Shown here in pieces: positions 8,211 through 17,135 of a stretch of DNA of 64,000 nucleotides. The notes under the pieces were generated by a model. It was given only the letters and a program-made list of their open reading frames with translations. It was not told where the DNA came from and searched no databases. Origin of the DNA: Paraburkholderia diazotrophica (GTDB taxonomy: Bacteria > Pseudomonadota > Gammaproteobacteria > Burkholderiales > Burkholderiaceae); contig NZ_FNYE01000024.1 in assembly GCF_900108945.1 (NCBI RefSeq), positions 1-64,000 on the forward strand, written 5' to 3'. The number at the start of each line of letters is the position of its first letter. Position 1 is the first letter of the stretch. A program made the position numbers and the translations under genes.

Positions 8211-9663
8211 CGCCTGGGTCCTGCTGCTCGTATTCGCGATTCCATTGTGCGCGGGAGCCGTTCTCGCGCTCGTTGGACAGCATGCCGTGGCGCCGGATCT
8301 CAACGTCGGATTCAGCTTCCTCACCTTCATCGCCGCGATGGTGCTCGCAGAGCAAACGGTCGCGCACGGCCCCGCGTTTGCGCTCGGCAAGCTTTTCTTC
8401 GTCGATCCGCTCAATGTCTTTCTCGTTGCATTGACGGCCTTCGTCGGCTGGACGACGTCGATCTTCTCGCGGCCATACATGCGGATCGAGCAGAGCCGCG
8501 GCAAGATGACGGGCGCGCGCATGCGCCTCTATCACAGCATGTATCAGCTGTTCGTATTCGCGATGCTGCTGGCGCTGCTGACCAACAACGTCGGCATCCT
8601 GTGGGTCGCGATGGAAGCCGCCACGCTCGCCACCGTGCTGCTCGTTAGCGTGTATCGCACGGCGGCGAGTCTCGAAGCGGCGTGGAAGTACTTCATCCTG
8701 TGCGGCGTCGGCATTGCGCAGGCGCTGTTCGGCACGATCCTGCTCTATCTCGCCGCGAGCCGGCATCTGAGCGGCGGCGATGCATTGCTGTGGAGCAGCC
8801 TGAACGCGGTCAAGGGTCAACTCGATCCGACGATCATGTCGCTGGCGTTCATGTTCCTGCTGATCGGCTACGGCACGAAAGTCGGCCTCGTGCCGATGCA
8901 CAACTGGCTGCCCGACGCGCACGCCGAAGGCCCCACGCCCATTTCCGCCGTGCTCTCCGGTTTGCTGCTCAACGTCGCGCTGTATGCGGTGCTCCGCTGC
9001 AAGGTGCTCGCCGATGGCGCTCTGCAAAACGGTCTGCCTGGCCGGCTGCTGGTCGGGTTCGGGCTGGTGTCGGTGCTGGTCGCGACGTTTTCGCTGCTGC
9101 GTCAGAAAGACGTCAAGCGCCTGTTCTCGTATTCGTCGATCGAGCACATGGGCCTGATGACATTCGCGTTCGGGCTCGGCGGGCCTACCGCGACGTTCGC
9201 GGGTCTGCTGCATATGACGGTTCATTCGCTCGTCAAGTCGGCGATCTTCTTCACTGTCGGGCACGCGGCGCAGAAGGCGCACACGCAGGTGATCGACGAC
9301 ATTCGCGGGCTGTTGCGCGTGAGCCCGACGGTCGGGTGGGGCATGATGCTCGGCGCGCTCGCGATCCTCGGGATGCCGCCGTTCGGCGTGTTCGCGAGCG
9401 AGTTCCTGATCCTGACGACGGCAATCAGCGAACTGCCGTGGGCGACGCCGTTTCTGCTGCTCGCGCTTGCGGTTGCATTCGCGATCATCTTCGCGCGCGT
9501 GCAGCACATGGTGTTCGGCAAGACCACGGCGACGGCGCTCGAGCATCCGCCGGCGCTGCTGCCCGTATTCGTTCACCTGGGCCTGGGTCTGATGCTCGGG
9601 CTTTACATTCCGCCTTATCTTGCGACGTGGTATCGGCAGGCGGCGGCGATGCTCGCGGGGTGA
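8203..9663 (+). CDS. hyfF: Hydrogenase-4 subunit F-like proton-pumping membrane protein
   Basis: A 486-residue NuoN/NuoM-type antiporter homologue. The start MTDAWVLL at 8203 is taken because it begins a hydrophobic helix and overlaps the hyfE stop; an earlier in-frame start at 8134 lies inside hyfE. The channel motif KVGLVPMHNWLPDAHAEGPTP is intact, as is the later histidine helix HMTVHSLVKSAIFF. With hyfB this gives the complex two antiporter-like pumps; a third (hyfD) is not present. Confidence 0.9.
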   Translation: MTDAWVLLLVFAIPLCAGAVLALVGQHAVAPDLNVGFSFLTFIAAMVLAEQTVAHGPAFALGKLFFVDPLNVFLVALTAFVGWTTSIFSRPYMRIEQSRGKMTGARMRLYHSMYQLFVFAMLLALLTNNVGILWVAMEAATLATVLLVSVYRTAASLEAAWKYFILCGVGIAQALFGTILLYLAASRHLSGGDALLWSSLNAVKGQLDPTIMSLAFMFLLIGYGTKVGLVPMHNWLPDAHAEGPTPISAVLSGLLLNVALYAVLRCKVLADGALQNGLPGRLLVGFGLVSVLVATFSLLRQKDVKRLFSYSSIEHMGLMTFAFGLGGPTATFAGLLHMTVHSLVKSAIFFTVGHAAQKAHTQVIDDIRGLLRVSPTVGWGMMLGALAILGMPPFGVFASEFLILTTAISELPWATPFLLLALAVAFAIIFARVQHMVFGKTTATALEHPPALLPVFVHLGLGLMLGLYIPPYLATWYRQAAAMLAG

Positions 9664-9666
9664 TGC

Positions 9667-11232
9667 ATGCGAATCGACGAACTCGGGCTTTCTGATGTCG
9701 TGCGGCTGTCGATGTTCACCGGCAAGGCGTCGGCTTTTCTGGCGCACGTCGATTCCGCGACGTGGGTTCGCATTGCCGGCACGATTCGAGAGCATGGCGG
9801 GCGCCTGATTTCGCTGTGGGGCAAGGAAGCGGCGAGGGGCGCGTTCGTCGTTTCGGCGGCCTATGCGATGGAAGATGGTCTGCTGTGGGCGCAATTGCCC
9901 GTCGCGCGAGACGATGACGGCAAAGACGCTGGCTATCCGGACCTGTCCAGCATCTTTGCGTGTGCATCGCGGATGCAGCGCGCGGTCTACGATCTGCTCG
10001 GCCTGCGCGCAACGGGCGCGGCCGATACGCGGCCCTGGCTGAACCATGGCAACTGGCCCGCCGATTACTTTCCGCTGCAGAAGCAAGCGTCCGGAAACGA
10101 GCGCTTCGAGTCGCAGGAAGCGGACTATCCGTTCGTGCCCGTCGCCGGCGACGGTGTGCATGAAATAGCCGTCGGGCCGATTCACGCGGGCATCATCGAG
10201 CCGGGGCACTTTCGCTTTTCGGTCGTCGGAGAGAAGGTGCTGCGGCTGGAGGAGCGGCTGGGCTACGCGCATCGGGGCATCGAGCGGCTATTCGAGCAGA
10301 CACCCGTGCTGCTCGGTCAGCGCCTCGCTGCGCGCATTGCCGGCGACACGACGGTTGCCTTTTCGTGGGCGTATTGCATGGCCGTCGAACGCGCCTGGAA
10401 CGTCTTCGTTCCGCCGCGTGCGCAGTGGCTGAGAGCGCTATTGCTCGAACGCGAGCGCGTTGCCAATCACCTGGGCGATCTGGGCGCGCTCGGCAACGAT
10501 GCCGGGTTCGCATTCGGCCTCGCGCAATTTTCCCGAATGAAGGAAGACTGGCTGCGCCTGAACGATCGCGTGTTCGGTCATCGTTATCTGATGGATCAGA
10601 TAATCCCGGGTGGTGTCGCGCGTGACGTGACTGCGGATTTCATCGCGGCACTTACGGACCAGTGCGAACGGATCGAAGCCGAAGTCCGCGTGATGCAGCG
10701 CATCTACGACGATCAGTCGGGCTTGCAGGATCGCTTTGCAGGCGCGGGCAAGCTCGCCGCGAACGTCGCGATGCATTTCAGCGTGTGCGGCCTCGCGGCA
10801 CGGGCAAGCGGGCTGCGCATCGATGTGCGCGTCGATCATCCGTATGCGCCGTATCACGAAGTCGAGGCGCAACTCGTCACCGACAACCGGTGCGACGTGG
10901 CCGCGCGCGTCGCCGTGCGGTTCAACGAGGTCTACGAGTCGCTGCGGCTGATTTGTGCGTTTCTCGACGCTCTGCCCGATGGCGACATTGCAGAATCAAT
11001 CGACGCGGGCCAGCCGCCGTCTTGCGGCGTGGGCTGGGTCGAAGGCTGGCGCGGCGATGTGTTCGTCGCGATCGAGACGGGCGAAAACGGGACGATCTCG
11101 CGCTGTCATTGCCATGATCCTTCATGGCAGAACTGGCCGGCGCTGGAGCACGCGATCATCGGCAACATCGTTCCCGATTTCCCGTTGATCAACAAGTCGT
11201 TCAATCTGAACTACGCGGGACACGATCTCTAA
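9667..11232 (+). CDS. hyfG: Hydrogenase-4 large subunit-like protein lacking nickel ligands
   Basis: A 521-residue fusion of a NuoC-like N-terminal domain (about 1-150) and a NuoD/hydrogenase large-subunit domain, as in HyfG and HycE. The domain fold is clear (YAHRGIERLFE, LLLERERVANHLGDLG, MHFSVCGLAARASG). However, the first nickel motif, RxCGxCxxxH in active enzymes, reads RIAGDTTVAF at residues 223-232, and the C-terminal DPCxxC motif is replaced near VPDFPLINKSF. All four cysteine ligands of the NiFe site are therefore gone. Similar cysteine-free complexes are known as energy-converting-hydrogenase-related (Ehr) complexes and in mycobacterial HycE-like operons. It is unlikely to be a hydrogenase; its electron donor or acceptor is unknown. 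Confidence 0.9.
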   Translation: MRIDELGLSDVVRLSMFTGKASAFLAHVDSATWVRIAGTIREHGGRLISLWGKEAARGAFVVSAAYAMEDGLLWAQLPVARDDDGKDAGYPDLSSIFACASRMQRAVYDLLGLRATGAADTRPWLNHGNWPADYFPLQKQASGNERFESQEADYPFVPVAGDGVHEIAVGPIHAGIIEPGHFRFSVVGEKVLRLEERLGYAHRGIERLFEQTPVLLGQRLAARIAGDTTVAFSWAYCMAVERAWNVFVPPRAQWLRALLLERERVANHLGDLGALGNDAGFAFGLAQFSRMKEDWLRLNDRVFGHRYLMDQIIPGGVARDVTADFIAALTDQCERIEAEVRVMQRIYDDQSGLQDRFAGAGKLAANVAMHFSVCGLAARASGLRIDVRVDHPYAPYHEVEAQLVTDNRCDVAARVAVRFNEVYESLRLICAFLDALPDGDIAESIDAGQPPSCGVGWVEGWRGDVFVAIETGENGTISRCHCHDPSWQNWPALEHAIIGNIVPDFPLINKSFNLNYAGHDL

Positions 11233-11759
11233 TGTGGCAACTTCTCAAGCGGATCGCGCAGACTGATATTCCGTCCCAGCGCATCCCCACCGACAACGAT
11301 GCGTGGCGAACCGAGCATCAGCAGCTCCACGCGGAAATTCTCGACGTGCTCGGCCGCGCGCTGTGCATTCGCCAGATCGACGCGGGCTCGTGCAACGGAT
11401 GTGAGCTGGAAATCCATGCGCTGAACAATCCGTACTACAACATCGAAGGTCTCGGCATCAAATTCGTCGCGAGTCCGCGGCATGCGGACATGCTGCTGGT
11501 CACGGGGCCGCTGTCGCTGAACATGAAGGAAGCCGTGCGCCGCGCGTGGGAGGCCACGCCGCATCCGAAGCTGGTGGTCGCCGCCGGCGACTGTGCATGC
11601 ACGGGCGGCATCTTCGGCGGCAGTTACGCGGTATGCGGGCCGCTGTCGAATCTTGTTCCCGTGGACGTCACCGTACCGGGCTGTCCGCCGCCGCCCGCCG
11701 ATCTGCTTAGAGGCATTCTCACTGCGCTTCGTACGAGAGGGGACACGTCCGCACCGTAA
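11232..11759 (+). CDS. hyfI: Hydrogenase-4 small subunit-like (NuoB family) iron-sulfur protein
   Basis: A 175-residue protein whose ATG shares one base with the hyfG stop. It keeps the four cysteines expected for the N2-type [4Fe-4S] cluster: SCNGCE, GDCACTGG and VPGCPPPP. So the last iron-sulfur cluster is retained although the nickel site in its partner HyfG is lost. That argues for a working electron-transfer complex rather than decay. Genes for the usual ferredoxin-like subunits (hyfA, hyfH) are absent from the operon, so electrons must enter by another route. Confidence 0.9.
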   Translation: MWQLLKRIAQTDIPSQRIPTDNDAWRTEHQQLHAEILDVLGRALCIRQIDAGSCNGCELEIHALNNPYYNIEGLGIKFVASPRHADMLLVTGPLSLNMKEAVRRAWEATPHPKLVVAAGDCACTGGIFGGSYAVCGPLSNLVPVDVTVPGCPPPPADLLRGILTALRTRGDTSAP

Positions 11760-11807
11760 GCGGCGCATTGTCCGTATTCCCAGCCGCGATCAGTCTTTCG
11801 CTTTCCA

Positions 11808-12794
11808 CTAACGCACGATCAGCGCAGCCGCGCCTGACACGCGGCCGCCGCGGAGATCGTCGAGCGCGCGGTTCGCTTCGACGAGCGGATAGCGCGTGAC
11901 TTCGATATCGAGTTGCGTTTCGCCGACGATTTTCATGAACGCCGCGCCATCGGCTCGCGTCAGATTCGCCACCGACACCACGCGACGCTCTCCCCATAGG
12001 AACGAATACGGGAACGCGGGGATGTCGCTCATGTGGATGCCGCCGCACACCACGATGCCGCCCTTGACGATGGCCTTCAGCGCTGCCGGCACGAGCGCGC
12101 CGATGGGCGCGAAGATCAGCGCGGCGTCGAGCGGATCGGGCGCGGTTTCGTCGCTGCCGCCTGCCCAAACCGCGCCGAGTCTGCGCGCGAGTTGTTGTGC
12201 CGTCGTGTCGCCGGGGCGCGTGAACGCGTACACGCTGCGGCCCTGATGACGCGCAACCTGCGCGACGATATGCGCTGCCGCACCGAATCCGTAGATGCCG
12301 ACGCGCTGCGCGTCGCCCGCCATGCTGAGGGTCCGGTAGCCGATGAGCCCGGCGCAAAGCAGCGGCGCGGCTTGCGCGTCGTCGTAGTTCGCGGGCAGGT
12401 GCAGGCAGTAGCGACTATCGGCGACGGCCTGTTCGGCGTAACCGCCGTCGATCGTGTAGCCGGTAAAGGCGGGCGCATCGCAGAGGTTTTCACGGCCGCC
12501 CGCGCAGTACGGACAGACGCCGCATGTCTTGCCGAGCCACGGCACGCCGACGCGGTCGCCGATTTCGAACGCGGTTACGTCCGCGCCACGCGCCGCGACT
12601 CTGCCGACGATTTCATGGCCCGGAATCACGGGACGTTTCGGCTCGCTCAACTCGCCATCGACGACATGCAGATCTGTTCTGCACACACCGCACGCGTGAA
12701 CGTCGATCAGCAATTCGCCCGCCGCGAGCGTGCGGTCAGGCAGATCGCGTTCGGCGAGCAGCGGACTCGAACCATCGAAAACCATGGCGCGCAT
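11808..12794 (-). CDS. Zinc-dependent alcohol dehydrogenase (MDR superfamily)
   Basis: A 328-residue medium-chain dehydrogenase. Catalytic zinc ligands are seen in ACGVCRTDLH and GHEIVGRV, and the structural zinc site in CGVCPYCAGGRENLC. The NAD(P) Rossmann loop appears as GIYGFGAAAHIVAQ, slightly off the classical GxGxxG. The ATG at 12794 is chosen because AGGAGG lies seven bases upstream; a TTG six bases earlier is less likely. The gene converges on the hyf operon with about 50 bases between stops. It probably oxidises or reduces a small alcohol or aldehyde in the cytoplasm; the substrate cannot be told. Confidence 0.9.
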   Translation of the reverse strand: MRAMVFDGSSPLLAERDLPDRTLAAGELLIDVHACGVCRTDLHVVDGELSEPKRPVIPGHEIVGRVAARGADVTAFEIGDRVGVPWLGKTCGVCPYCAGGRENLCDAPAFTGYTIDGGYAEQAVADSRYCLHLPANYDDAQAAPLLCAGLIGYRTLSMAGDAQRVGIYGFGAAAHIVAQVARHQGRSVYAFTRPGDTTAQQLARRLGAVWAGGSDETAPDPLDAALIFAPIGALVPAALKAIVKGGIVVCGGIHMSDIPAFPYSFLWGERRVVSVANLTRADGAAFMKIVGETQLDIEVTRYPLVEANRALDDLRGGRVSGAAALIVR

Positions 12795-12920
12795 GATCAA
12801 TCCTCCTCGCTCGGAGCGGGCAATGGCCGCTACCGATTGAATCGCACAGCCGCGTCATGCGGCCCATCGATTCACATGTGCAAGAGGAATGTTAGCGCGC
12901 TGTGGCGGCGTGCGTTTGCG

Positions 12921-13256
12921 TCAATGCGTACCAGAGGCCGCGTTGTCATCCGGCAGCCGTTTTTCGCGCGCTTGTGCCGCGTGCCCAGGCGCGGCGACAA
13001 AGCCGAGCCACGGTTGCCACGCGCGCATCCACATCGCCCAGATCGATATCGGGGACATGAGGGGAGACGTGACGGGAGACATGAGGGGAGACATCAGCGA
13101 GAAGAGGCTGGGTTGCAAGAACCACTGCGCGGCCGCTTCGACGGTCGGTACGGCCGTGATGTGAATCGCGATGCTTTCCGCGCCCAGATCGGGCAGCTTG
13201 CGTCGCGTGATTTCCACGTCGACGGTCGGCAAGTGGGCAGTCAGTTTCGTTTCCAT
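12921..13256 (-). CDS. Small protein of unknown function with SP-rich repeat
   Basis: A 111-residue protein beginning METKLTAHLPTVDVEITRRKLP. The first 45 residues look like a conserved strand-helix unit (ESIAIHITAVPTVEAAAQWF). The middle is a run of LMSP/VTSP repeats encoded by 12-base direct repeats at about 13056-13100. The C-terminal part has a tryptophan-rich segment (IWAMWMRAWQPWLGF) that resembles a phasin-like or membrane-contact helix, but I do not recognise the family. It diverges from the pdhA operon. Confidence 0.5.
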   Translation of the reverse strand: METKLTAHLPTVDVEITRRKLPDLGAESIAIHITAVPTVEAAAQWFLQPSLFSLMSPLMSPVTSPLMSPISIWAMWMRAWQPWLGFVAAPGHAAQAREKRLPDDNAASGTH

Positions 13257-13788
13257 GCTCAACCTCGCATTGATCGGTGAGGCCGCAAGTGCGGGCGTTT
13301 GTCGGCGGACAGCTACATTCTCCGATCACCAGTTTATCGAAGGCTCTGCGTGCTGTCCTCTCGCCGCTTCCGCCTCTTTCAGATGCAACGGTGCTGCATG
13401 AAAATGGGACCGCACACATCAATAGATTTGCAATCCGAACTAACGATCGTTCTATTCGTTGTCGTCGTGCGCAGCGATGAACATCGCACCGGGAAGAACG
13501 ACTCGCGCAAGCTTAAGGCGAAGCGCACCGATGTCGCGGATTTGCCGGAAGTCGCTACGCGTATCGCATTGCCGTTTATTGCATTGCGGCAACAACCGCG
13601 CACACCGAAAGCCCACGTTACGTGTAAATCGACAAAAACTTCGCACCTTATGCCGGCTTCGACTGTCAAAGGATAAGGCTGTCGGGACACGCGTCCACGT
13701 CGGCCGGGCACGCCCGCGCCAACCGGCACAGGATGTGCACGTGAGCTCCTGCACGCATTCAGATCTGAACGAACAAGGAGGGGCGGTC
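13257..13788. other. Divergent spacer upstream of the pdhA operon
   Basis: There is no supported gene in these 532 bases. A perfect 10-base palindrome AACGATCGTT lies at 13442-13451, and the sequence is locally less GC-rich than the flanking genes, as expected of promoters. I could not assign a sigma factor site. Confidence 0.4.
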
Positions 13789-14961
13789 ATGACCACGACT
13801 GCCAGTTTTCACATCGGGTACACGCAATACCTCGGCCCCGGCGGCGAGCCCGTGCAGTCCTTGCCGGCCTTCGCGCGGGAACCGGCGGCGCTGATCCCGC
13901 TCTATCGCGCGATGGTGCTGACGCGCGCATTCGATTCCAAAGCGGTTGCGCTGCAACGCACCGGCAAGCTCGGGACGTTCGCTTCGTCGGTTGGGCAAGA
14001 GGCGATCGGCGTCGGTGTCGCGAGCGCGATGCGCGCCGACGACGTCCTGTTCCCGTCCTACCGCGATCACGCCGCGCAATTGCTGCGCGGCGTCACGATG
14101 ACGGAAAGCCTGCTGTACTGGGGCGGCGACGAGCGCGGCAGCGACTTCAGCGGGCCGCGTCTCGACTTTCCGAACTGTGTGCCCATCGGCACGCAGGTAT
14201 GTCATGCGGCAGGCGCGGCCTACGCGTTCAAGCTGCGCGGCGAGCCGCGCGTGGCCGTCGCGATCTTCGGCGACGGCAGCACGTCGAAAGGCGACTTCTA
14301 CGAAGCGATGAACATGGCGGGCATCTGGCAAGCGCCGCTCGTGCTCGTCATCAACAACAACCAGTGGGCGATCTCGGTGCCGCGCGGCATGCAGAGCGCG
14401 GCGCAGACGCTCGCGCAGAAGGCGATCGCGGCGGGCATCGACGGCTTGCAGGTCGACGGCAACGACGTGATCGCGATGCATCATGTCGTGCATGCGGCGC
14501 TCGATAAGGCGCGGCGCGGCGATGGCCCGACGCTGATCGAAGCGCTCAGCTATCGCCTCGGCGATCACACGACGGCCGACGACGCCACCCGCTATCGCGA
14601 TTCCGAAGTCATTCGCCAGCAATGGGCGCACGAGCCGCTCGTGCGTCTGCGCACGTATCTGATGCGGATGAACGTCTGGGACAAGGCGCAGGACGAAGCG
14701 CTCGGCAAGGCCTGTCATGCGCAAGTCGAAGAGGCTGTCGAAGCGTATCTCGCCGTGCCGCCGCCCGATGTGTCCGCGATGTTCGATCACCTGTACGAGA
14801 GCCTGCCTCACGCATTGCGCGAGCAGCTCGAAGCTGCGCAGCGCTTCGCGCCCGTTGCGGCGAATGGGCGGGAGAATGGCCGGGCGAATGGCCAGGCGAA
14901 TGGCCAGGCGAATGGCCAGGCGAATGGGCAAGGCAACGGTCAGGAGAACGGTCATGGCTGA
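13789..14961 (+). CDS. pdhA: Pyruvate/2-oxoacid dehydrogenase E1 component, alpha subunit
   Basis: A 390-residue thiamine diphosphate enzyme subunit. The cofactor motif runs from GDGSTSKGDF to NNNQ, with the magnesium-binding aspartate and asparagine present, and the substrate-side region YRDHAAQLLRG and YWGGDERGSDF matches the acetyl-transferring pyruvate dehydrogenase alpha type. The ATG follows AAGGAGGGGCGGTC. The last 30 residues are a low-complexity NGQA tail made of 12-base repeats, absent from relatives' catalytic core. It forms an operon with the E1 beta and E2 genes; no E3 is present. Acetoin or branched-chain substrates cannot be excluded. Confidence 0.88.
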   Translation: MTTTASFHIGYTQYLGPGGEPVQSLPAFAREPAALIPLYRAMVLTRAFDSKAVALQRTGKLGTFASSVGQEAIGVGVASAMRADDVLFPSYRDHAAQLLRGVTMTESLLYWGGDERGSDFSGPRLDFPNCVPIGTQVCHAAGAAYAFKLRGEPRVAVAIFGDGSTSKGDFYEAMNMAGIWQAPLVLVINNNQWAISVPRGMQSAAQTLAQKAIAAGIDGLQVDGNDVIAMHHVVHAALDKARRGDGPTLIEALSYRLGDHTTADDATRYRDSEVIRQQWAHEPLVRLRTYLMRMNVWDKAQDEALGKACHAQVEEAVEAYLAVPPPDVSAMFDHLYESLPHALREQLEAAQRFAPVAANGRENGRANGQANGQANGQANGQGNGQENGHG

Positions 14962-15934
14962 TCTCAACATGATCGATGCGCTCAATCAGGCGATGGCCTA
15001 CGAGCTCGAACACGATCCCGCCGTCGTGCTGCTCGGCGAAGATATCGGCGTGAACGGCGGCGTGTTTCGCGCGACGGCCGGCTTGCAGGCGCGCTTCGGC
15101 GCGCAACGCGTGCTCGATACGCCGCTCGCCGAAACGGGAATTGCAGGCACGGCCATCGGTATGGCGGCGATGGGGCTGCGGCCCGTCGCGGAAATCCAGT
15201 TCAGCGGCTTCCTTTATCCGACGATCGATCACGTGCTGAATCACGCGTCGCGCCTGCGGCACCGAACGCGCGGACGTCTCGCGTGTCCGCTCGTGATCCG
15301 CGCGCCGTGCGGCGCCGGCATCCATGCGCCCGAGCACCACTCCGAAAGCCCCGAGGCGTTCTTCGCGCACATTCCGGGCTTGCGCGTCGTGACGCCGTCG
15401 TCGCCGGCGCGCGCATACGGCCTGTTGCTCGCGTCGATCCGCGATCCCGACCCGGTGATCTTCTTCGAGCCGACGCGCCTCTATCGTCTCTACCGGCAAA
15501 CGGTCGAAGACACGGGCGAAGCGCTGCCGCTCGATACCTGCTTCACGCTGCGCGACGGCTCCGACGTCACGCTCGTCAGCTGGGGCGGCGCGGTGCAGGA
15601 CGCACAGGCCGCCGCCGATCTGCTCGCACAGGAAGGCGTGCTGGCCGAGGTGATCGACGTCGCGACGCTCAAGCCGATCGACATGAACACGATTCTCACA
15701 TCGGTCGCGAAGACGGGCCGCTGCGTGATCGTGCACGAGGGTTCGCGCACGGGCGGCATCGGCGCGGAGATCGCCGCGAACATCGCGGAGCGCGGGCTTT
15801 ACTCGCTGCTCGCGCCCGTGCAGCGCGTGACCGGCTACGACGTCGTGGTGCCGCTGTACCGGCTCGAAAATCAATACATGCCGGGCGTCGCGCGCATCGT
15901 CGCGGCCGTCAGGCAGGCTCTGGAGGCGTCGTGA
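14954..15934 (+). CDS. pdhB: Pyruvate/2-oxoacid dehydrogenase E1 component, beta subunit
   Basis: A 326-residue transketolase-like subunit that overlaps the end of the alpha gene by eight bases. Conserved signatures include LLGEDIGVNGGVFRAT, DTPLAETGIAGTAIGMA, EIQFSGF and the C-terminal domain VIHEGSRTGGIGAEIA. These residues contribute the activating glutamate and the second half of the thiamine site. The E1 tetramer decarboxylates the 2-oxoacid and passes the acyl group to the E2 lipoyl arm. Confidence 0.9.
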   Translation: MADLNMIDALNQAMAYELEHDPAVVLLGEDIGVNGGVFRATAGLQARFGAQRVLDTPLAETGIAGTAIGMAAMGLRPVAEIQFSGFLYPTIDHVLNHASRLRHRTRGRLACPLVIRAPCGAGIHAPEHHSESPEAFFAHIPGLRVVTPSSPARAYGLLLASIRDPDPVIFFEPTRLYRLYRQTVEDTGEALPLDTCFTLRDGSDVTLVSWGGAVQDAQAAADLLAQEGVLAEVIDVATLKPIDMNTILTSVAKTGRCVIVHEGSRTGGIGAEIAANIAERGLYSLLAPVQRVTGYDVVVPLYRLENQYMPGVARIVAAVRQALEAS

Positions 15935-15938
15935 GGCC

Positions 15939-17054
15939 ATGAAGATCTTCAAACTGCCCGACCTGGGCGAAGGCTTGCAGGAAGCGGAAATCGTCGAGTG
16001 GCACGTGAAGAGCGGCGATGACGTCCGCGCGGATCAACCGTTGCTGTCGGTCGAGACGGCGAAGGCGATCGTCGATATTCCGTCGCCGCAATCCGGCCGG
16101 ATCGCGAAGCTGTTCGGACAGACGGGCGACATCGTGCATCTCGGCGCGCCGCTCGTCGCGTTTGAAGGCGAGGGTGAGGAGGACGCCGATGCGGGCACCG
16201 TGGTCGGCCACATGGAGGTCGGCCAGCATGTCGTGCAGGAGTCGCCCGCATCGCTCACGTCGGGTGTGGGTGCAGGCGGCGTGATCAAGGCGATTCCGGC
16301 CGCGCGCGCGCTCGCGCGCAAGCTCGACGTCGATCTGTCGATGGTGACGCCGTCCGGACCCGAAGGCGTCATCACGGCGGCAGACGTGCAGCGCGTCGCG
16401 AAGATACTCGGCGAGCTCGGACCGCCCGAAGTGCTGCGCGGCGTGCGTCGCGCGATGGCGCACAACATGGCGCGCGCGCAGAGCGAAGTGGCCGCGGCGA
16501 CCGTGATCGACGATGCCGATATCCACGCATGGCCGCCGCACACCGACGTGACGATCCGGCTGATCCGCGCGCTGGTCGCGGGCTGCCGCGTGGAGCCGGG
16601 TCTGAACGCATGGTTCGACGGCCATACGGGGCGGCGTCACGTGCTGGAGAAGATCGATCTCGGCATCGCTGTCGATCTGCCCGACGGGCTCTTCGTCCCC
16701 GTGCTGCGCAACGTCGCGCATCGCGACGCCGCCGATCTGCGCGGCGGGCTCGACCGGATGCGCGCCGATATCCGCGCGCGCAAGATTCCGCCCGAAGAGA
16801 TGCGCGGCAACACGATCACGCTGTCGAACTTCGGGATGATCGCGGGCAAATACGCGGCGCCCGTGGTCGTGCCGCCGACCGTCGCGATCCTCGGCGCGGG
16901 GCGCATCCACGAGCAGGTCGTCGCGGCGGACGGCGTGCCCGCCGTGCACCGCATCCTGCCTCTCAGCCTCACGTTCGATCATCGCGTCGTCACGGGCGGC
17001 GAGGCGGCGCGCTTTCTCGCGGCCACCATTGCGGACTTGCAGAGCGCGCAATAG
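15939..17054 (+). CDS. 2-oxoacid dehydrogenase E2 (dihydrolipoyl acyltransferase)
   Basis: A 371-residue E2. An N-terminal lipoyl domain (residues 1-80) carries the lipoyl lysine in VETAKAIVDIPSP; a short subunit-binding domain follows (PAARALARKLDVDL, PEGVITAADV), then the acyltransferase domain. The active-site histidine is in FDHRVVTGGEAARFL, where the usual HRxxDG aspartate is threonine. That TGG variant occurs in some bacterial E2 proteins, so activity is still plausible. It starts four bases after E1 beta. The complex would need an E3 encoded elsewhere. Confidence 0.88.
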   Translation: MKIFKLPDLGEGLQEAEIVEWHVKSGDDVRADQPLLSVETAKAIVDIPSPQSGRIAKLFGQTGDIVHLGAPLVAFEGEGEEDADAGTVVGHMEVGQHVVQESPASLTSGVGAGGVIKAIPAARALARKLDVDLSMVTPSGPEGVITAADVQRVAKILGELGPPEVLRGVRRAMAHNMARAQSEVAAATVIDDADIHAWPPHTDVTIRLIRALVAGCRVEPGLNAWFDGHTGRRHVLEKIDLGIAVDLPDGLFVPVLRNVAHRDAADLRGGLDRMRADIRARKIPPEEMRGNTITLSNFGMIAGKYAAPVVVPPTVAILGAGRIHEQVVAADGVPAVHRILPLSLTFDHRVVTGGEAARFLAATIADLQSAQ

Positions 17055-17135
17055 CGGTTCGCCGCAAACGTCGAAGCGCTGACAGGCGCGCGTGCCTGCC
17101 AGTGCATTTTTTTGTGTTTCGCCAGGGGAGCGAAC

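Noticed and set aside
5224..10272. Long antisense open frames opposite the hyf genes
   Set aside because: They lack ribosome-binding sites and family resemblance, and have the Arg/Glu/His-rich composition of antisense frames in GC-rich genes.
4594..11759. Calling the operon a functional formate hydrogenlyase or hydrogenase-4
   Set aside because: The large subunit has none of the four nickel-ligand cysteines, and maturation and formate dehydrogenase genes are absent.
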